A DNA stretch of 64,000 nucleotides, taken from Shewanella psychromarinicola. GTDB taxonomy: Bacteria > Pseudomonadota > Gammaproteobacteria > Enterobacterales > Shewanellaceae. The notes below the pieces were generated by a model. It was not told where the DNA came from. It searched no databases and worked only from the letters and a program-made list of their open reading frames with translations. The translations under genes and the position numbers were made by a program. The stretch lies in NCBI RefSeq assembly GCF_003855155.1, contig NZ_CP034073.1, positions 4,774,001 through 4,838,000 on the forward strand, in the 5' to 3' direction. This document shows positions 45,157 to 54,551 of the stretch, one piece after another (within the stretch, counting starts at the first letter, position 1; each line of letters begins with the position of its first letter).

Positions 45157-45744
45157 ATGAGACATGCTGAATTTGATAGAGAAAAAGTATTAAGAGCAGC
45201 CATGAGTGCTTTTACGGTGAACGGTTATGCCAAAACCAGCATGCAGGATCTTACCAAAGCCACTGGCTTACATCCTGGGTCAATTTATTGTGCGTTTGAC
45301 AATAAAAAAGGCTTACTGCTTGCAGCCATAGGTCAATATCAACAAGACAGAGGCCAGCAATTTCAGCAACTGTTTACTGATGAAAACTCGATAATAGACA
45401 ACTTACGTCGATACTTGGATAGCATTTTACAGGAATGCTTAAGTTGCGATGCTAGCCAATCATGTTTATTAACTAAAACACTCAGTGAAATGGGCGAGCA
45501 AGATGACGATATTCGCCAAATGTCGGCCCAATGTTTAGCCACTTGGCATGGCTCATTAGTGCAAGTATTCGAACAAGTAAAAGCAAAAAAATTAATTCCT
45601 GCCGACAGCGACTGTGATTTTTTAGCCCAATATATGATGATGGGAATATATGGGATGCGCACCATCGCTCATACCAATCCTAGCAAAACGCTATTGCAGG
45701 CGTTAGCGGATAAACTGCTCGATGATTTACTACGATGTGATTAG
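45157..45744 (+). CDS. TetR/AcrR family repressor of the divergent ene-reductase
   Basis: A 195-residue regulator. The N-terminal HTH is FDREKVLRAAMSAFTVNGYA, KTSMQDLTKATGLHPGSIYCAFDNKKGL. The C-terminal ligand domain contains several cysteines (SILQECLSCDASQSCLL), as in NemR-type regulators that sense electrophiles by cysteine modification. Gene orientation and operators suggest control of the neighbouring ene-reductase. Confidence 0.88.
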   Translation: MRHAEFDREKVLRAAMSAFTVNGYAKTSMQDLTKATGLHPGSIYCAFDNKKGLLLAAIGQYQQDRGQQFQQLFTDENSIIDNLRRYLDSILQECLSCDASQSCLLTKTLSEMGEQDDDIRQMSAQCLATWHGSLVQVFEQVKAKKLIPADSDCDFLAQYMMMGIYGMRTIAHTNPSKTLLQALADKLLDDLLRCD

Positions 45745-45801
45745 CATTATTATTTCATGCTAAACAACATAAAACGTGCATAAAAAACACCAAAAAAGCA
45801 T

Positions 45802-45826
45802 AAAAAAAAGACACACTCGGTGTCTT
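45802..45826 (-). terminator. Terminator of the minus-strand gene at 45858
   Basis: Stem AAGACAC / GTGTCTT with loop ACTCG; on the minus strand it runs into eight or more T. Confidence 0.7.
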
Positions 45827-45857
45827 CTTGGTTATGTTAGCTTGATGACTACTATCT

Positions 45858-46103
45858 TTAGCTCACGACACGTTGTGAAAAAACACGTTCACCCAATGAG
45901 TTAAGTATTTTGCACTCGCCTTCTAATACCGCAATAATCGATTTACCTCGGCGAAACGACTCAGGGATAATTACGCGTCCACTGTGACTGACTTGCAGAT
46001 CGGTCATCACAGCATTATGCATTTCTAAGCCAACAGGGGCTTCGTAATACAAAATAGTCACTGTCGGATTTGAAGTTTGACCTTCGGCAGATACAGATTT
46101 CAT
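45858..46103 (-). CDS. Conserved small protein (TIGR02922-like)
   Basis: An 81-residue protein (TVTILYYEAPVGLEMHNAVM, GRVIIPESFRRGKSIIAVLEGE, ILNSLGERVF). It resembles a family of small proteins seen in Shewanella and related marine bacteria, which I recall as TIGR02922. No function is known. It is predicted mainly beta and cytoplasmic. It stands alone between the TetR gene and a YebC/YeeN gene. Confidence 0.65.
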   Translation of the reverse strand: MKSVSAEGQTSNPTVTILYYEAPVGLEMHNAVMTDLQVSHSGRVIIPESFRRGKSIIAVLEGECKILNSLGERVFSQRVVS

Positions 46104-46525
46104 ATTCGGACTCTCATTTCAACATACTGATTCAGTGTAGAAATGATATTGATAATGTCACTTATCAACACATCTCAGAGTAAAATGGATGAACCAATAG
46201 ACTCTTTGTACTGAATTCATCCAGGGAGAGAAGTCCTTTCTCATTATTTTTATATTTTGGTTTTAAACAACCTTTTACAATTAAATCGTATTTTAGATTT
46301 ATTATCGATGGTAGGCGTTTAAACATGAACTTAACACATTTGATGTGTAAATATGAATAGTGATAGCCTAAAAGTATGACGTGCTAGATCTAAATTCTAT
46401 AATACCTATCGGGTTATCAAGCCTATTTATGTGAAATTTAGAACCAGCACCTAAACAGCACAACTTATTCCTGCTAGAATCGGTGACAATTTTTAGCCTT
46501 AAACATTTAATAAAACGAGATTAAG
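46104..46525. other. Intergenic region upstream of the YebC/YeeN gene
   Basis: About 420 bp, AT-rich, with promoters for both divergent neighbours expected. I see no ORF, repeat or clear operator. The ribosome site before 46526 is GAGATT. Confidence 0.4.
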
Positions 46526-47254
46526 ATGGGCAGAGCATATCAAAATAAAAAAGAGGACATGGCGAAAACCGCTGGCCAAAAGACACGTATTTACTCACGT
46601 TATGGTAAAGAGATTTATATTTGCGCTAAAGGTGGCGTTGACCCAGAGGGCAACTTAGCCCTACGTAGCTTGATCGCCCGCGCGAAGAAAGATCAAGTTC
46701 CGGCACACGTTATTGAACGTGCCATTGAAAAAGCACGTGGTGGTGGTGGTGAAGATTATGATACCGCCCGCTATGAAGGTTTTGGTCCTGGCGGATGTAT
46801 GGTTATTGTTGACTGTTTAACTGACAACAGTAACCGCACATTTACTCAAGTTCGCCAAGCGTTTGTTAAAAATGATGCCAAGCTGGGCGGCCCTGGTACT
46901 GTTGGCCATATGTTCGAACATCAAGCAGTATTTGTGTTTGATGGTGATGATGATGATGATGAAGCCATTTTAGAACTGCTTATGATGGCTGACGTCGACG
47001 TTGCCGATGTAGAACTAGAAGATGGTATCATCAGCGTATTTACGCCAGTATCAGAGTTTAATAATGCCCGCACTGTGTTAATTGAAGCCTTTCCTAAGAT
47101 TGACTTTAAGGTAGAAAACTTAGCCTTTGTGCCACAAACCATGACTGAACTGACTGGTGAAGATATTGAAAATTTTGATAAGTTCTTAGCGGCTCTTGAT
47201 GATTGTGATGACGTGCAACACGTGTATCACAATGCTGAGATTGATGAAGAATAA
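46526..47254 (+). CDS. YebC/PmpR family protein (YeeN-type)
   Basis: A 242-residue protein of the YebC family, which recent work links to relief of ribosome stalling at proline stretches and older work to transcription control. It begins [20 protein letters not shown] and contains [35 protein letters not shown] and [13 protein letters not shown]. The N-terminus is of the YeeN subtype rather than canonical YebC beside ruvC. A repeat cluster follows directly downstream. Confidence 0.9.
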   Translation: MGRAYQNKKEDMAKTAGQKTRIYSRYGKEIYICAKGGVDPEGNLALRSLIARAKKDQVPAHVIERAIEKARGGGGEDYDTARYEGFGPGGCMVIVDCLTDNSNRTFTQVRQAFVKNDAKLGGPGTVGHMFEHQAVFVFDGDDDDDEAILELLMMADVDVADVELEDGIISVFTPVSEFNNARTVLIEAFPKIDFKVENLAFVPQTMTELTGEDIENFDKFLAALDDCDDVQHVYHNAEIDEE

Positions 47255-47269
47255 ATCAAACTAGAACGA

Positions 47270-47690
47270 GAGACTATAAAAGCCTAGGAACTAGATCGCT
47301 TCGCTGCTAGATGCTATAAAATCTAAAGCATAGAGCCTAGTACGCTAGGCGGCTAGATCCTATAACAGAGATGACAAGCGCTGACAGTCGATGGCAAGCC
47401 AAGAGCCTAGAACGCTGCTAGTACGCTACGCGGCTAGAGACTATAAAATCTTGGTAGCTAGCGATAACGAGCGATGACATCCGATAACAAGCCAAGTGCT
47501 AGACCGTTCTATCCGTGAGCGTAGCGTTCGCTTGTTATCGTTTCCTAGCAGGACGCAGTCCGCCCTAGCAGCGAAGCGATACTAGCAGGACGCAGTCCGT
47601 CCTAGCAGCGAAGCGATACTAGCAGGACGCAGTCCGTCCTAGCAGCGAAGCGATACTAGCAGGACGCAGTCCGCCCTAGCATCTAGCCTT
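47270..47690. repeat. Dispersed repeat cluster with four 37-bp tandem units
   Basis: CTAGCAGGACGCAGTCCG starts at 47545, 47582, 47619 and 47656, exactly 37 bp apart. Each of the first three units continues with a variant of TCCTAGCAGCGAAGCGATA. The preceding 270 bp carries looser pieces (GCTACGCGGCTAGA, GATAACAAGCCAAG, GCGTAGCGTTCGCTTG). It shares modules with 11.5-11.8 and 62.2-62.4 kb. Part of a short minus-strand frame (47639-47833) lies here but is a shadow. Confidence 0.9.
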
Positions 47691-47710
47691 CTTACCTTTA
47701 CCGAATCAAA

Positions 47711-47740
47711 CAAAAAAACGCAGCTTAAGCTGCGTTTTTT
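47711..47740. terminator. Bidirectional terminator between the YebC/YeeN gene and hpf
   Basis: The perfect palindrome ACGCAGCTTAAGCTGCGT has A and T tracts on its two sides. It probably ends hpf on the minus strand. Confidence 0.85.
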
Positions 47741-47765
47741 GGCGTCGTTTAATAAACGATTTTGG

Positions 47766-48122
47766 TTAGCGTAAGTCCATTTCTTGAACTTTTTCGTAGG
47801 CGATTTCAGGCGCAGTGACATCTGGTTTTTCATGTAAATCTGCTTTTAATTGGCCTTTACGATGCTTTAGTGCCGCATCTAATTTTCTAGCGGCGCTCGT
47901 AATAGCCGGATACATGACTAAATCAGTACCTTTAGCTGCAATGCTAGTTCCTTCATAGTTAGTTCTAATTTCAACATCATACTCACCATGCTCTTTAGCA
48001 ATGATGATATCTAGCGAGATAAGCGTGGGAAAATGGTTAGCTATTTTAGCGAATTTTTCATCTACGTGTTGTTTGACAGTATCCGTAACATCAACATGGT
48101 GACCAGAAAGATTTATTTTCAT
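47766..48122 (-). CDS. hpf: Ribosome hibernation promoting factor (HPF/RaiA family)
   Basis: A 118-residue protein that binds the 30S decoding region in stationary phase. It begins MKINLSGHHVDVTDTVKQHV and has ANHFPTLISLDIIIAKEHGEYDVEI and the YPAITSAARKLDAALKHRKGQ helix. It is a short-form HPF with an extra C-terminal tail of about 20 residues. It stands alone here rather than next to rpoN/ptsN, so it may be a second, RaiA-like copy. Confidence 0.92.
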   Translation of the reverse strand: MKINLSGHHVDVTDTVKQHVDEKFAKIANHFPTLISLDIIIAKEHGEYDVEIRTNYEGTSIAAKGTDLVMYPAITSAARKLDAALKHRKGQLKADLHEKPDVTAPEIAYEKVQEMDLR

Positions 48123-48558
48123 AGATTGTCCTTAAAAGAATTTACTTGCCAAATTTATCGCGTGTTACAACTGCATGCTGACATAAATAGGCTTGTTGTA
48201 CAAATGCAGGCTGACATATTTAGACATGGGACATGAGCTTTGTGTCACAAGTACTCAAGTCTACAAAGTGTTTTATATCTACTTGTGAACTTCAACTACT
48301 ATGCCATTAATAAAAGTTGATTAAAACGTGCATGGGGTATATCAAACTGACCTAACCCTTACTTGATTAAACACCAGATTACTGATTAAGTATAGACACA
48401 ATTTAGTGACAAAGGTTGCAACTTTTGGGTTGTTTACACAAGTGATTACAAACCAAACAAATAATTACTAAAAGCAGTTGTTTTATAAACAACTATACAT
48501 TTTTTGCCTGTTAAGGCTTATATAAATGAAACCGAATTAATCATTAGAAAGGATAATT
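48123..48558. other. Divergent intergenic region of hpf and the DsbA-like gene
   Basis: About 435 bp, AT-rich. A short imperfect direct repeat, GCATGCTGACATAAATA (about 48173) and GCAGGCTGACATATTTA (about 48205), lies 50-100 bp upstream of hpf and may be regulatory. AAAGGA precedes the gene at 48559. Nothing else is recognised. Confidence 0.4.
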
Positions 48559-49209
48559 ATGGCCACTAATCAACTCCAAATCGATATTATTTCAGACGTA
48601 ATGTGCCCTTGGTGTATTGTCGGCTACCGTCGTCTTGAACAAGCACTAAGTCAATTTAATGATTTAGAGGTTAAAATACAGTGGCATCCGTTTGAACTTA
48701 ACCCCACGATGGGGCCAGAAGGTCAACACTTAGGCGAACACATTGCTGAGAAATACGGTTCAACACCGGAGCAAAGTGCTCAAAATCGTCAACGATTAAC
48801 CCAAATGGGTGCTGATTTAGGCTTTGAATTTAATTTTTCTGATTCATCACGCATTTACAACACGCTACTTGCCCACCAGCTGCTGTATTGGGCTGCAGAG
48901 TCAGGTAAGCAAACCGAATTAAAACTGGCTTTATTTAGCAGCTACTTTACTCAGCAGCAGAATCCCGATGACATTGAAGTCTTAATTAATATTGCCACGC
49001 AGGTTGGCTTAGATGCCGATGAAGCTAGAGTTGTACTCAGCGACAAGCGCTATGAAAAAGCCGTTAAAGAAGCAGAGCAACTTTGGATCAGTCGCGGGAT
49101 TCAAGCTGTGCCAGCTATAGTGTTTAATCAGCAATATCTAGTGTCTGGGGCACAAGAACCCGCCACTATTGCTGAATTGATCACCAAGCTGACCACCGAA
49201 GAAGCTTAA
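48559..49209 (+). CDS. DsbA family oxidoreductase (FrnE-like)
   Basis: A 216-residue thioredoxin-fold protein with the active site DVMCPWCIVGYRRLEQAL (CPWC, residues about 16-19), an all-helical insertion and a C-terminal cis-Pro loop (GIQAVPAIVFNQQYLVSGAQ). It lacks a signal peptide, so it is the cytoplasmic 2-hydroxychromene-2-carboxylate isomerase/FrnE subgroup, linked to redox stress. Confidence 0.92.
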   Translation: MATNQLQIDIISDVMCPWCIVGYRRLEQALSQFNDLEVKIQWHPFELNPTMGPEGQHLGEHIAEKYGSTPEQSAQNRQRLTQMGADLGFEFNFSDSSRIYNTLLAHQLLYWAAESGKQTELKLALFSSYFTQQQNPDDIEVLINIATQVGLDADEARVVLSDKRYEKAVKEAEQLWISRGIQAVPAIVFNQQYLVSGAQEPATIAELITKLTTEEA

Positions 49210-49662
49210 TTGGTTTACCTCACCTCAACTCGGGTTAAAAAATGGGGAGAATAAGCTAACATCGGAATAATTGATTATCTCAGTTTAAAACCCAAACTGA
49301 GTTTAGTGAGCCTCAGTGGGCAACTCATGGCGTTCACATAGACTGATTTATCTTTATAGCCCTATTTAAAGCCAAACTGTGGCTAAATAAACAAAACCAG
49401 CGCAAGCTAGTTTTTGTTTATTTAAAGAGATAGGCGTAGCCTCTTTGCCCTCGGTTTTAAAATTCGTGATATCAAACCGAACAGTAGCTTGCCTGTAGTG
49501 AATAGATGCCATTTTTATATCTGTTTTCTCGAGCGAGTCCATGGACATTCAGCTACGCTTGGTGTTGAATCAACAGATGTTAGTTATCGTTTAAGTCAGC
49601 ATCTATAAACGGTATGTTAAATCGTTATAAATACCACTATTAGGTGGTTTTGGGAGTACAAA
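49210..49662. other. Intergenic region between the DsbA-like gene and osmC
   Basis: About 450 bp. A 60-codon minus-strand frame (49366-49548) has no ribosome site and no recognisable domain, and I take it as non-coding or repeat-derived. The osmC-like gene may have its promoter just before 49663. Confidence 0.4.
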
Positions 49663-50097
49663 ATGAGCTTTAAATTAACGGTGAATTGGCAATCTTCACC
49701 AAGTGAAGACGGTGAATTTAATCGCGACCATGAGGTGAAATTTGGCAGTGGACAAACGATCCAAGCCTCGTCGGCATCAGAATACAAAGGCAATGCAGAC
49801 AAAGTTAACCCAGAAGAAAGCTTACTAGCAGCTTTGTCGTCGTGCCACATGTTGACCTTTTTAGCGATTGCCCATTTAAAGCGACTGCCAGTGACCCATT
49901 ATGTTGATAATGCCACCGCTGATTTAGGTAAAAATGATGCCGGTAAAGTCGCCGTGGTCAAAATGACGCTTGAACCCAAAGTCACTTTTGCTGAAGGGAT
50001 TGAAGTAGACCAAGAGACATTGGCAAAAATTCATGCCAAGGCCCATGCAAACTGCTTTATTGCCAATTCATTAGCGTGTGTAGTTGAGATAAAATAG
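49663..50097 (+). CDS. OsmC family peroxiredoxin-like protein
   Basis: A 144-residue protein of the OsmC/Ohr superfamily, which reduces organic hydroperoxides. The two reactive cysteines are in LLAALSSCHMLTFLAIAHL (residue about 64) and ANCFIANSLACVVEI (about 130-140). Start ATG 49663 with a GGGAG ribosome site. The subgroup is closer to YhfA/OsmC-like than to Ohr. A bidirectional terminator follows. Confidence 0.9.
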   Translation: MSFKLTVNWQSSPSEDGEFNRDHEVKFGSGQTIQASSASEYKGNADKVNPEESLLAALSSCHMLTFLAIAHLKRLPVTHYVDNATADLGKNDAGKVAVVKMTLEPKVTFAEGIEVDQETLAKIHAKAHANCFIANSLACVVEIK

Positions 50098-50162
50098 CGC
50101 AAGCGTAATGGTTGCAATAGCTTCATATGCCCGCGCAACATAAGTACATTGAACCCATATCT

Positions 50163-50194
50163 ACAAAAACCCCAAGTAATCACTTGGGGTTTTG
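50163..50194. terminator. Bidirectional terminator
   Basis: AAAACCCCAAGT / ACTTGGGGTTTT with an AATC loop, shared by the osmC-like gene (+) and the convergent S41 protease gene (-). Confidence 0.92.
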
Positions 50195-50209
50195 TCAATA
50201 AGCTAATCA

Positions 50210-53200
50210 TTATCGCGGTTTTATATCCGCAGCCGGCCCTATTTTAGGTAAAGGCTGACCTTGTAAAGGGTTGATCGGTTGTTGTACTAACTCATCTTTT
50301 AAATAGCTAATCGCCGCATTCAGCTGAGCGTCTTTACCGTTAAAAGTCGCATAAGGTAAATTATCAACCTCAATGTCGGGGTCAACCCCATGACCTTCGA
50401 CGATCCAACGCCCATCAATGGCATATTGTGGATATTCTGCCACCCTCGCCATGCCATTATCGGTCACCGAATTACGCCCCGATAACCACACGCCAGCGCC
50501 GGCAGTTTGTTTACCAATAATCGGCGCGATGCTTAATGCTTTGATCCCAGCGGAAAAGGTTTCACCATCTGAGTAAGTCATTTGATCAGCCAACACCACT
50601 AAGTGACCTCTGAACGTTTGCTGCATATTGGCATTGGTGCTGCCGTGTGTTGGCTGCCAAAATGCCCATGCACGGCGCAATAGCTTTTCAATAATCCAAC
50701 TGTCAATGTTGCCACCGCGATTTCGGCGCACATCAATAATTAACCCGTCTTTGTCGTAATTGGTATAAAACTCGCGGGCAAAACTTTCTACATCACCAGA
50801 GCCCATGGCATACAAATGTAAATAGCCAATGTTGCCATTGGAGGCTTTGGCGACTTTGTCGCCATTATGCTCTACCCAGTCCAGATAACGTAGTTTGGCA
50901 TCGGTGCCAATATCGTGCGGCGTCACTACGGTATTAATGGCCGTTTTACCCCGCATCAGTCCCAGTAGCACTTGTTTATTGCCTTGGTTACGCAGCAATT
51001 GAGTCACATCGGCAATATTAGTCACTTTTTTACCGTTAATGGCGCGAATAATATCCTCTTCTTGGGCATCCACTTCAATACGCGCCAGCGGTGATGCAGA
51101 CAATGGCAATTCGGCATCGGTTTGATAAATATGGCTAATAAGCACACCTTTATCGGTTTGAGTCAGCCTAGCACCTAATGCAGCTGCTTTGGCAGCATCC
51201 GCGTCTTGGGTAATATCACCGCCGCGCACTTGTGAATGTAACGAGTTAAGCTCGCCCATCATTTGCATAAAAATATCATTGAGCTCGTTGCGATCGGTTA
51301 ACCTATCAACCAAAGGTTGGTACTTGGTTTTGGCGGCTTGCCAATCTACCCCACGCATTTTAGGGTCAAAAAACGAGTCACGGTGCATTAGCCATGCATC
51401 TTCAAAGATCTGCTGCCATTCTTGCGGTGGTGATATACTCAATTGCCATTGATCTGTACTGACTTTCGCTCGCGATACATCGCTTGGCAGTTTGTCGCCC
51501 GCATCCACAATCATGATGTTTTTAGGATCTGATTGCTTACGCAGCATTAATTTACTGCCATCTTTTGATAACGAATATTGGCCCACATCCTCGCTAAAGG
51601 TATCGACTTTAAGGTTTAGCGGATCAAACTTAATCAGTTTTAGCTCGCTGCTTTGTTCATTGCCATCAAGTAAATACAGTTTGTCTTTTGCCGCCGTTAA
51701 GCTTTGGTAATTACCCGCATCAACAGGCACTTGCCATAGGCGTTGGTTTAATCCATCCCAATCCACCTTGGTTCTACCGCCCATTTCCTGCTCTTTATCC
51801 GTTTTTTTAGCCTCTTTTTTGACAGTCAGTTCCGTTGGTTTTGCAAATGGGAATGACGCTTTAGCATCTAACGCTAAAGCAAATATTTGGGTCCGTTTGT
51901 CAAAAATAGGCCCCATATTGCGGTCGCCCCATGGCGAGCCAGGATTGGCTTTAAATTCGCGATTAGACAAGAAATACAACCATTTACCGTCGTGGCTAAA
52001 ACTCGGTGAAAACGACTCGTATTTGTCTGTGGTTAAGGTTTGTGCTTTTGACTCGTTAATTGAATACAACACGATTTGTGGCCGCTGTTTACCAATTTCA
52101 GCTTTTGTCAGGGCAATAAACCGACTGTCACCAGACCATTTAATGTCTTGATAAGGACCAAGGCCTTCGCCATTTTTGATGATTTTCTGGTTATTGTCGC
52201 GAGTTAAATCCAGTAACCACACGTTGCCCATGTAATCGTCGGAGACCAAATAACGTCCATTAGGTGATAACGACAAGCTGGTACGCAAGGTGTTGCCATC
52301 TTTGGTTAACTGTTTGGCCCCAGCAGAGCCGTCTGCAGGATATTGCCAAATTTCTTGCTCTCCCGATGCATCGCTAATGCCATAAACCCATTTACCATCA
52401 TCACTAAGCAGTGCATCGCGCACGCGGCTATTGGCTGATGAGTCTATTTGCACTAAGCGGCGGCCATCATTACTGGCAATAGCCACATGGCTACGGGCAG
52501 TAATTACCACGTTGTCGCCTTGATGGGCAAAGACGGTTGAGGTGGCGAAATCCATTGGGTCGTTAACCCATTGCTCGCGGCGATGGGCAAAGTCACTGGT
52601 GAGTTCGATATTTAACCTTGATTGGGCAAGATCGGCTAAGTTTAACAACTTGATATCGGCGCCCTGCTGGAACACAATGCGGCCATTATTAAGCTGGGCA
52701 TCGCGCACCTGCCAATCGGTATATTGAGTGTGTTGTTTACTATCTTTGCCATCTAGGGTCATCGACCAAATATTGTCATTACCAGACTTATCACTGACAA
52801 AATAGACCCGTTGATTCCATAACATCGGCTGCTTAACAGAACCCTCATGGGCACTGGTTAACTGCTGTGCTTCTTGTTTACTACCCAGCTTATAACGCCA
52901 AATTTCACCTTTAGCGCCGCCGCGATAGACTTTGACATTATCGCCACTGACTTGCAGACCAAATTGAGTAAAGTAAACATACTCACCTTTGTCATCAATA
53001 GTGCCTTCTACGGCGTCAGCTAAGGGTAAGTCTGTGATGGTTAACGTTTGCGGGTTAACGGTTTTTAACACCCAAAAATTAGCGGGCCCAAAGGCATTGT
53101 CGGTGGAATATAACACCTCTCCTGATGCGGTCCAGCCTTGCAGGCGCACCCGGCTGTTTTCAAAACTTACCCGCTTAGCCACTCCGCCCTGAATAGGCAT

Positions 53201-53491
53201 CACATACACTTCGGTTGCGCCTTCATAATTGGCGGTGTAAGCCACCCACTTGCCGTCTTTTGAAATAGTTGCGTCCATTTCTTCGGCGGCCAAACTGGTT
53301 AAGCGACTGGCTTTAGTTTGGTTGAGTTGGGTTATCCACAGATCGCCTTCGGCGGTAAACACTAAGGTTTGATCGTGCAATGCTGGGGCGCGGTAATAGC
53401 CTTGATTTGAGGCATTAGCCACGACTATTGATGAGCAAGCTAAAGTACCTAAAACCAACATACAATGCACAACGGAGCGACGAAGTTTCAT
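50210..53491 (-). CDS. Tricorn protease-like S41 peptidase, secreted
   Basis: A 1093-residue protein with an N-terminal signal peptide (VVHCMLVLGTLACSSIVVANA). About 600 residues of TolB/WD40-like beta-propellers follow (for example KWVAYTANYEGATEVYVMPI, RYLVSDDYMGNVWLL). Next come a core domain, a PDZ domain (about 800-880, IRAINGKKVTNIADVTQLLR) and the S41 catalytic domain. The latter has VRRNRGGNIDSWIIEKLLRR and the nucleophile segment MTYSDGETFSAGIK. This is the Tricorn architecture, found widely in marine gammaproteobacteria. It is probably periplasmic and degrades peptides. Confidence 0.93.
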   Translation of the reverse strand: MKLRRSVVHCMLVLGTLACSSIVVANASNQGYYRAPALHDQTLVFTAEGDLWITQLNQTKASRLTSLAAEEMDATISKDGKWVAYTANYEGATEVYVMPIQGGVAKRVSFENSRVRLQGWTASGEVLYSTDNAFGPANFWVLKTVNPQTLTITDLPLADAVEGTIDDKGEYVYFTQFGLQVSGDNVKVYRGGAKGEIWRYKLGSKQEAQQLTSAHEGSVKQPMLWNQRVYFVSDKSGNDNIWSMTLDGKDSKQHTQYTDWQVRDAQLNNGRIVFQQGADIKLLNLADLAQSRLNIELTSDFAHRREQWVNDPMDFATSTVFAHQGDNVVITARSHVAIASNDGRRLVQIDSSANSRVRDALLSDDGKWVYGISDASGEQEIWQYPADGSAGAKQLTKDGNTLRTSLSLSPNGRYLVSDDYMGNVWLLDLTRDNNQKIIKNGEGLGPYQDIKWSGDSRFIALTKAEIGKQRPQIVLYSINESKAQTLTTDKYESFSPSFSHDGKWLYFLSNREFKANPGSPWGDRNMGPIFDKRTQIFALALDAKASFPFAKPTELTVKKEAKKTDKEQEMGGRTKVDWDGLNQRLWQVPVDAGNYQSLTAAKDKLYLLDGNEQSSELKLIKFDPLNLKVDTFSEDVGQYSLSKDGSKLMLRKQSDPKNIMIVDAGDKLPSDVSRAKVSTDQWQLSISPPQEWQQIFEDAWLMHRDSFFDPKMRGVDWQAAKTKYQPLVDRLTDRNELNDIFMQMMGELNSLHSQVRGGDITQDADAAKAAALGARLTQTDKGVLISHIYQTDAELPLSASPLARIEVDAQEEDIIRAINGKKVTNIADVTQLLRNQGNKQVLLGLMRGKTAINTVVTPHDIGTDAKLRYLDWVEHNGDKVAKASNGNIGYLHLYAMGSGDVESFAREFYTNYDKDGLIIDVRRNRGGNIDSWIIEKLLRRAWAFWQPTHGSTNANMQQTFRGHLVVLADQMTYSDGETFSAGIKALSIAPIIGKQTAGAGVWLSGRNSVTDNGMARVAEYPQYAIDGRWIVEGHGVDPDIEVDNLPYATFNGKDAQLNAAISYLKDELVQQPINPLQGQPLPKIGPAADIKPR

Positions 53492-53615
53492 GGTGAGGAG
53501 CGTCCTTATAAAGTCGATATCTAGAGTTAAATCAATATCAATTAACGTATTATATTTATCCGTTCACATTATCAGAGTTGTGGCTAATTTTGCAGCAAAA
53601 ATATGTAACGAACCA

Positions 53616-53680
53616 CAATTTGAAATAATAAACAGCTCAGCAGTAATTCAATTTGAGATAATAAACGGCTAAGCAGTGAT
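53616..53680. repeat. 33-bp tandem duplication
   Basis: CAATTTGAAATAATAAACAG (53616) and CAATTTGAGATAATAAACGG (53649) start two adjacent 33/32-bp units with only a few differences. The second unit carries the left arm of the hairpin at 53664-53692. Confidence 0.85.
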
Positions 53681-53692
53681 CGCTTAGCCGTT
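53664..53692 (-). terminator. Hairpin downstream of the sigma factor operon
   Basis: A perfect 11-bp stem, AACGGCTAAGC / GCTTAGCCGTT, with a 7-nt loop, 25 bp past the minus-strand gene. The following T-run is short (TTTATTAT), so terminator strength is uncertain. Confidence 0.6.
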
Positions 53693-53717
53693 AGTGTTTT
53701 AATGTCTCGTATTTCCC

Positions 53718-54551
53718 TTACTGCGAAGTCAGTTGCAGTACAATTTTATGGTATTGCTCATAAAGTGGGTGGGACGGATCAGATAGCTCAGGGAAGCGTT
53801 GATCTATGGTGATCATATAACGTTCAGCCTGAATCAGTTTATTGTCGGCCATTAGTGCTTGTAACCGAGCCAAGGCGACATCAGCAGTATCTAATTGAAT
53901 GTCCCCTTTTAACGATCCATTAAATGACTGTTTCACTTGTAGTCCCTCCTTGGCATGGCTGCTTGAGTGCAGTTCTAGTACTTTCTTTTGTCCTTCTTCA
54001 TTTACTTTGGCAGGTGTTGGCGCCGCACTCATTACCGCGGATGATTTATCTGCCATTTGAGATTCAACTGTTCCGTTGTTATCAGATGCTTCACTCATTG
54101 CTTCACGATTAACACGTTCGTTATTCATTGGCGCTGAACTCATCGATAATCCCTGAACGGCAATTGATTCTGCTGCTGCGGCATCTTCAACTGGTGACTC
54201 AGTTAGTTTAGGCACGTCCGATGTCGATTTGGCCTGCTTAAATGATGACTGCTGAGCAGGTACGCCTTGTTCAATATCAATTCCAACTTGTTTTTGCAGG
54301 CTTGGGGTTAACATAAACAATCCCGCCACCAGCAATACCGACGCCGCGCTTGAAAACACCCATGCATTGCGTTGCCACATTGATTTTTTAGGTGAACTGA
54401 CTTTAGATACATTCGCATCCGAACGCGCTTTGGTTAATATGGCCTCATCCAGTTCAGCCGATGGTTGTTCCAGTGGTTTCTGGTGATAAGCATCTTTGAT
54501 TTCTGTTTGTAATGCAGTGAACTCTGCATCATGATCTAATTGTTTATTCAT
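53718..54551 (-). CDS. Membrane-anchored protein of an ECF sigma operon (possible anti-sigma factor)
   Basis: A 277-residue protein starting MNKQLDHDAEFTALQTEIKD at ATG 54551, with GGCAGGAG upstream. The cytoplasmic N-terminal 60 residues precede one membrane helix (AWVFSSAASVLLVAGLFML, about residues 66-84). A long Ser/Ala/Gln-rich periplasmic region ends in a short helical domain. The ATG overlaps the sigma factor stop (ATGA). Topology and position fit an anti-sigma factor, but no ZAS-type HxxxCxxC motif is present. Confidence 0.7.
   Translation of the reverse strand: MNKQLDHDAEFTALQTEIKDAYHQKPLEQPSAELDEAILTKARSDANVSKVSSPKKSMWQRNAWVFSSAASVLLVAGLFMLTPSLQKQVGIDIEQGVPAQQSSFKQAKSTSDVPKLTESPVEDAAAAESIAVQGLSMSSAPMNNERVNREAMSEASDNNGTVESQMADKSSAVMSAAPTPAKVNEEGQKKVLELHSSSHAKEGLQVKQSFNGSLKGDIQLDTADVALARLQALMADNKLIQAERYMITIDQRFPELSDPSHPLYEQYHKIVLQLTSQ

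Noticed and set aside
47545..47692. Possible CRISPR array from 37-bp spaced repeats
   Set aside because: The whole 37-bp unit is repeated; there are no variable spacers.
49366..49548. 60-codon minus-strand ORF
   Set aside because: No start signals, no recognisable family and an intergenic position; likely repeat-derived or chance.
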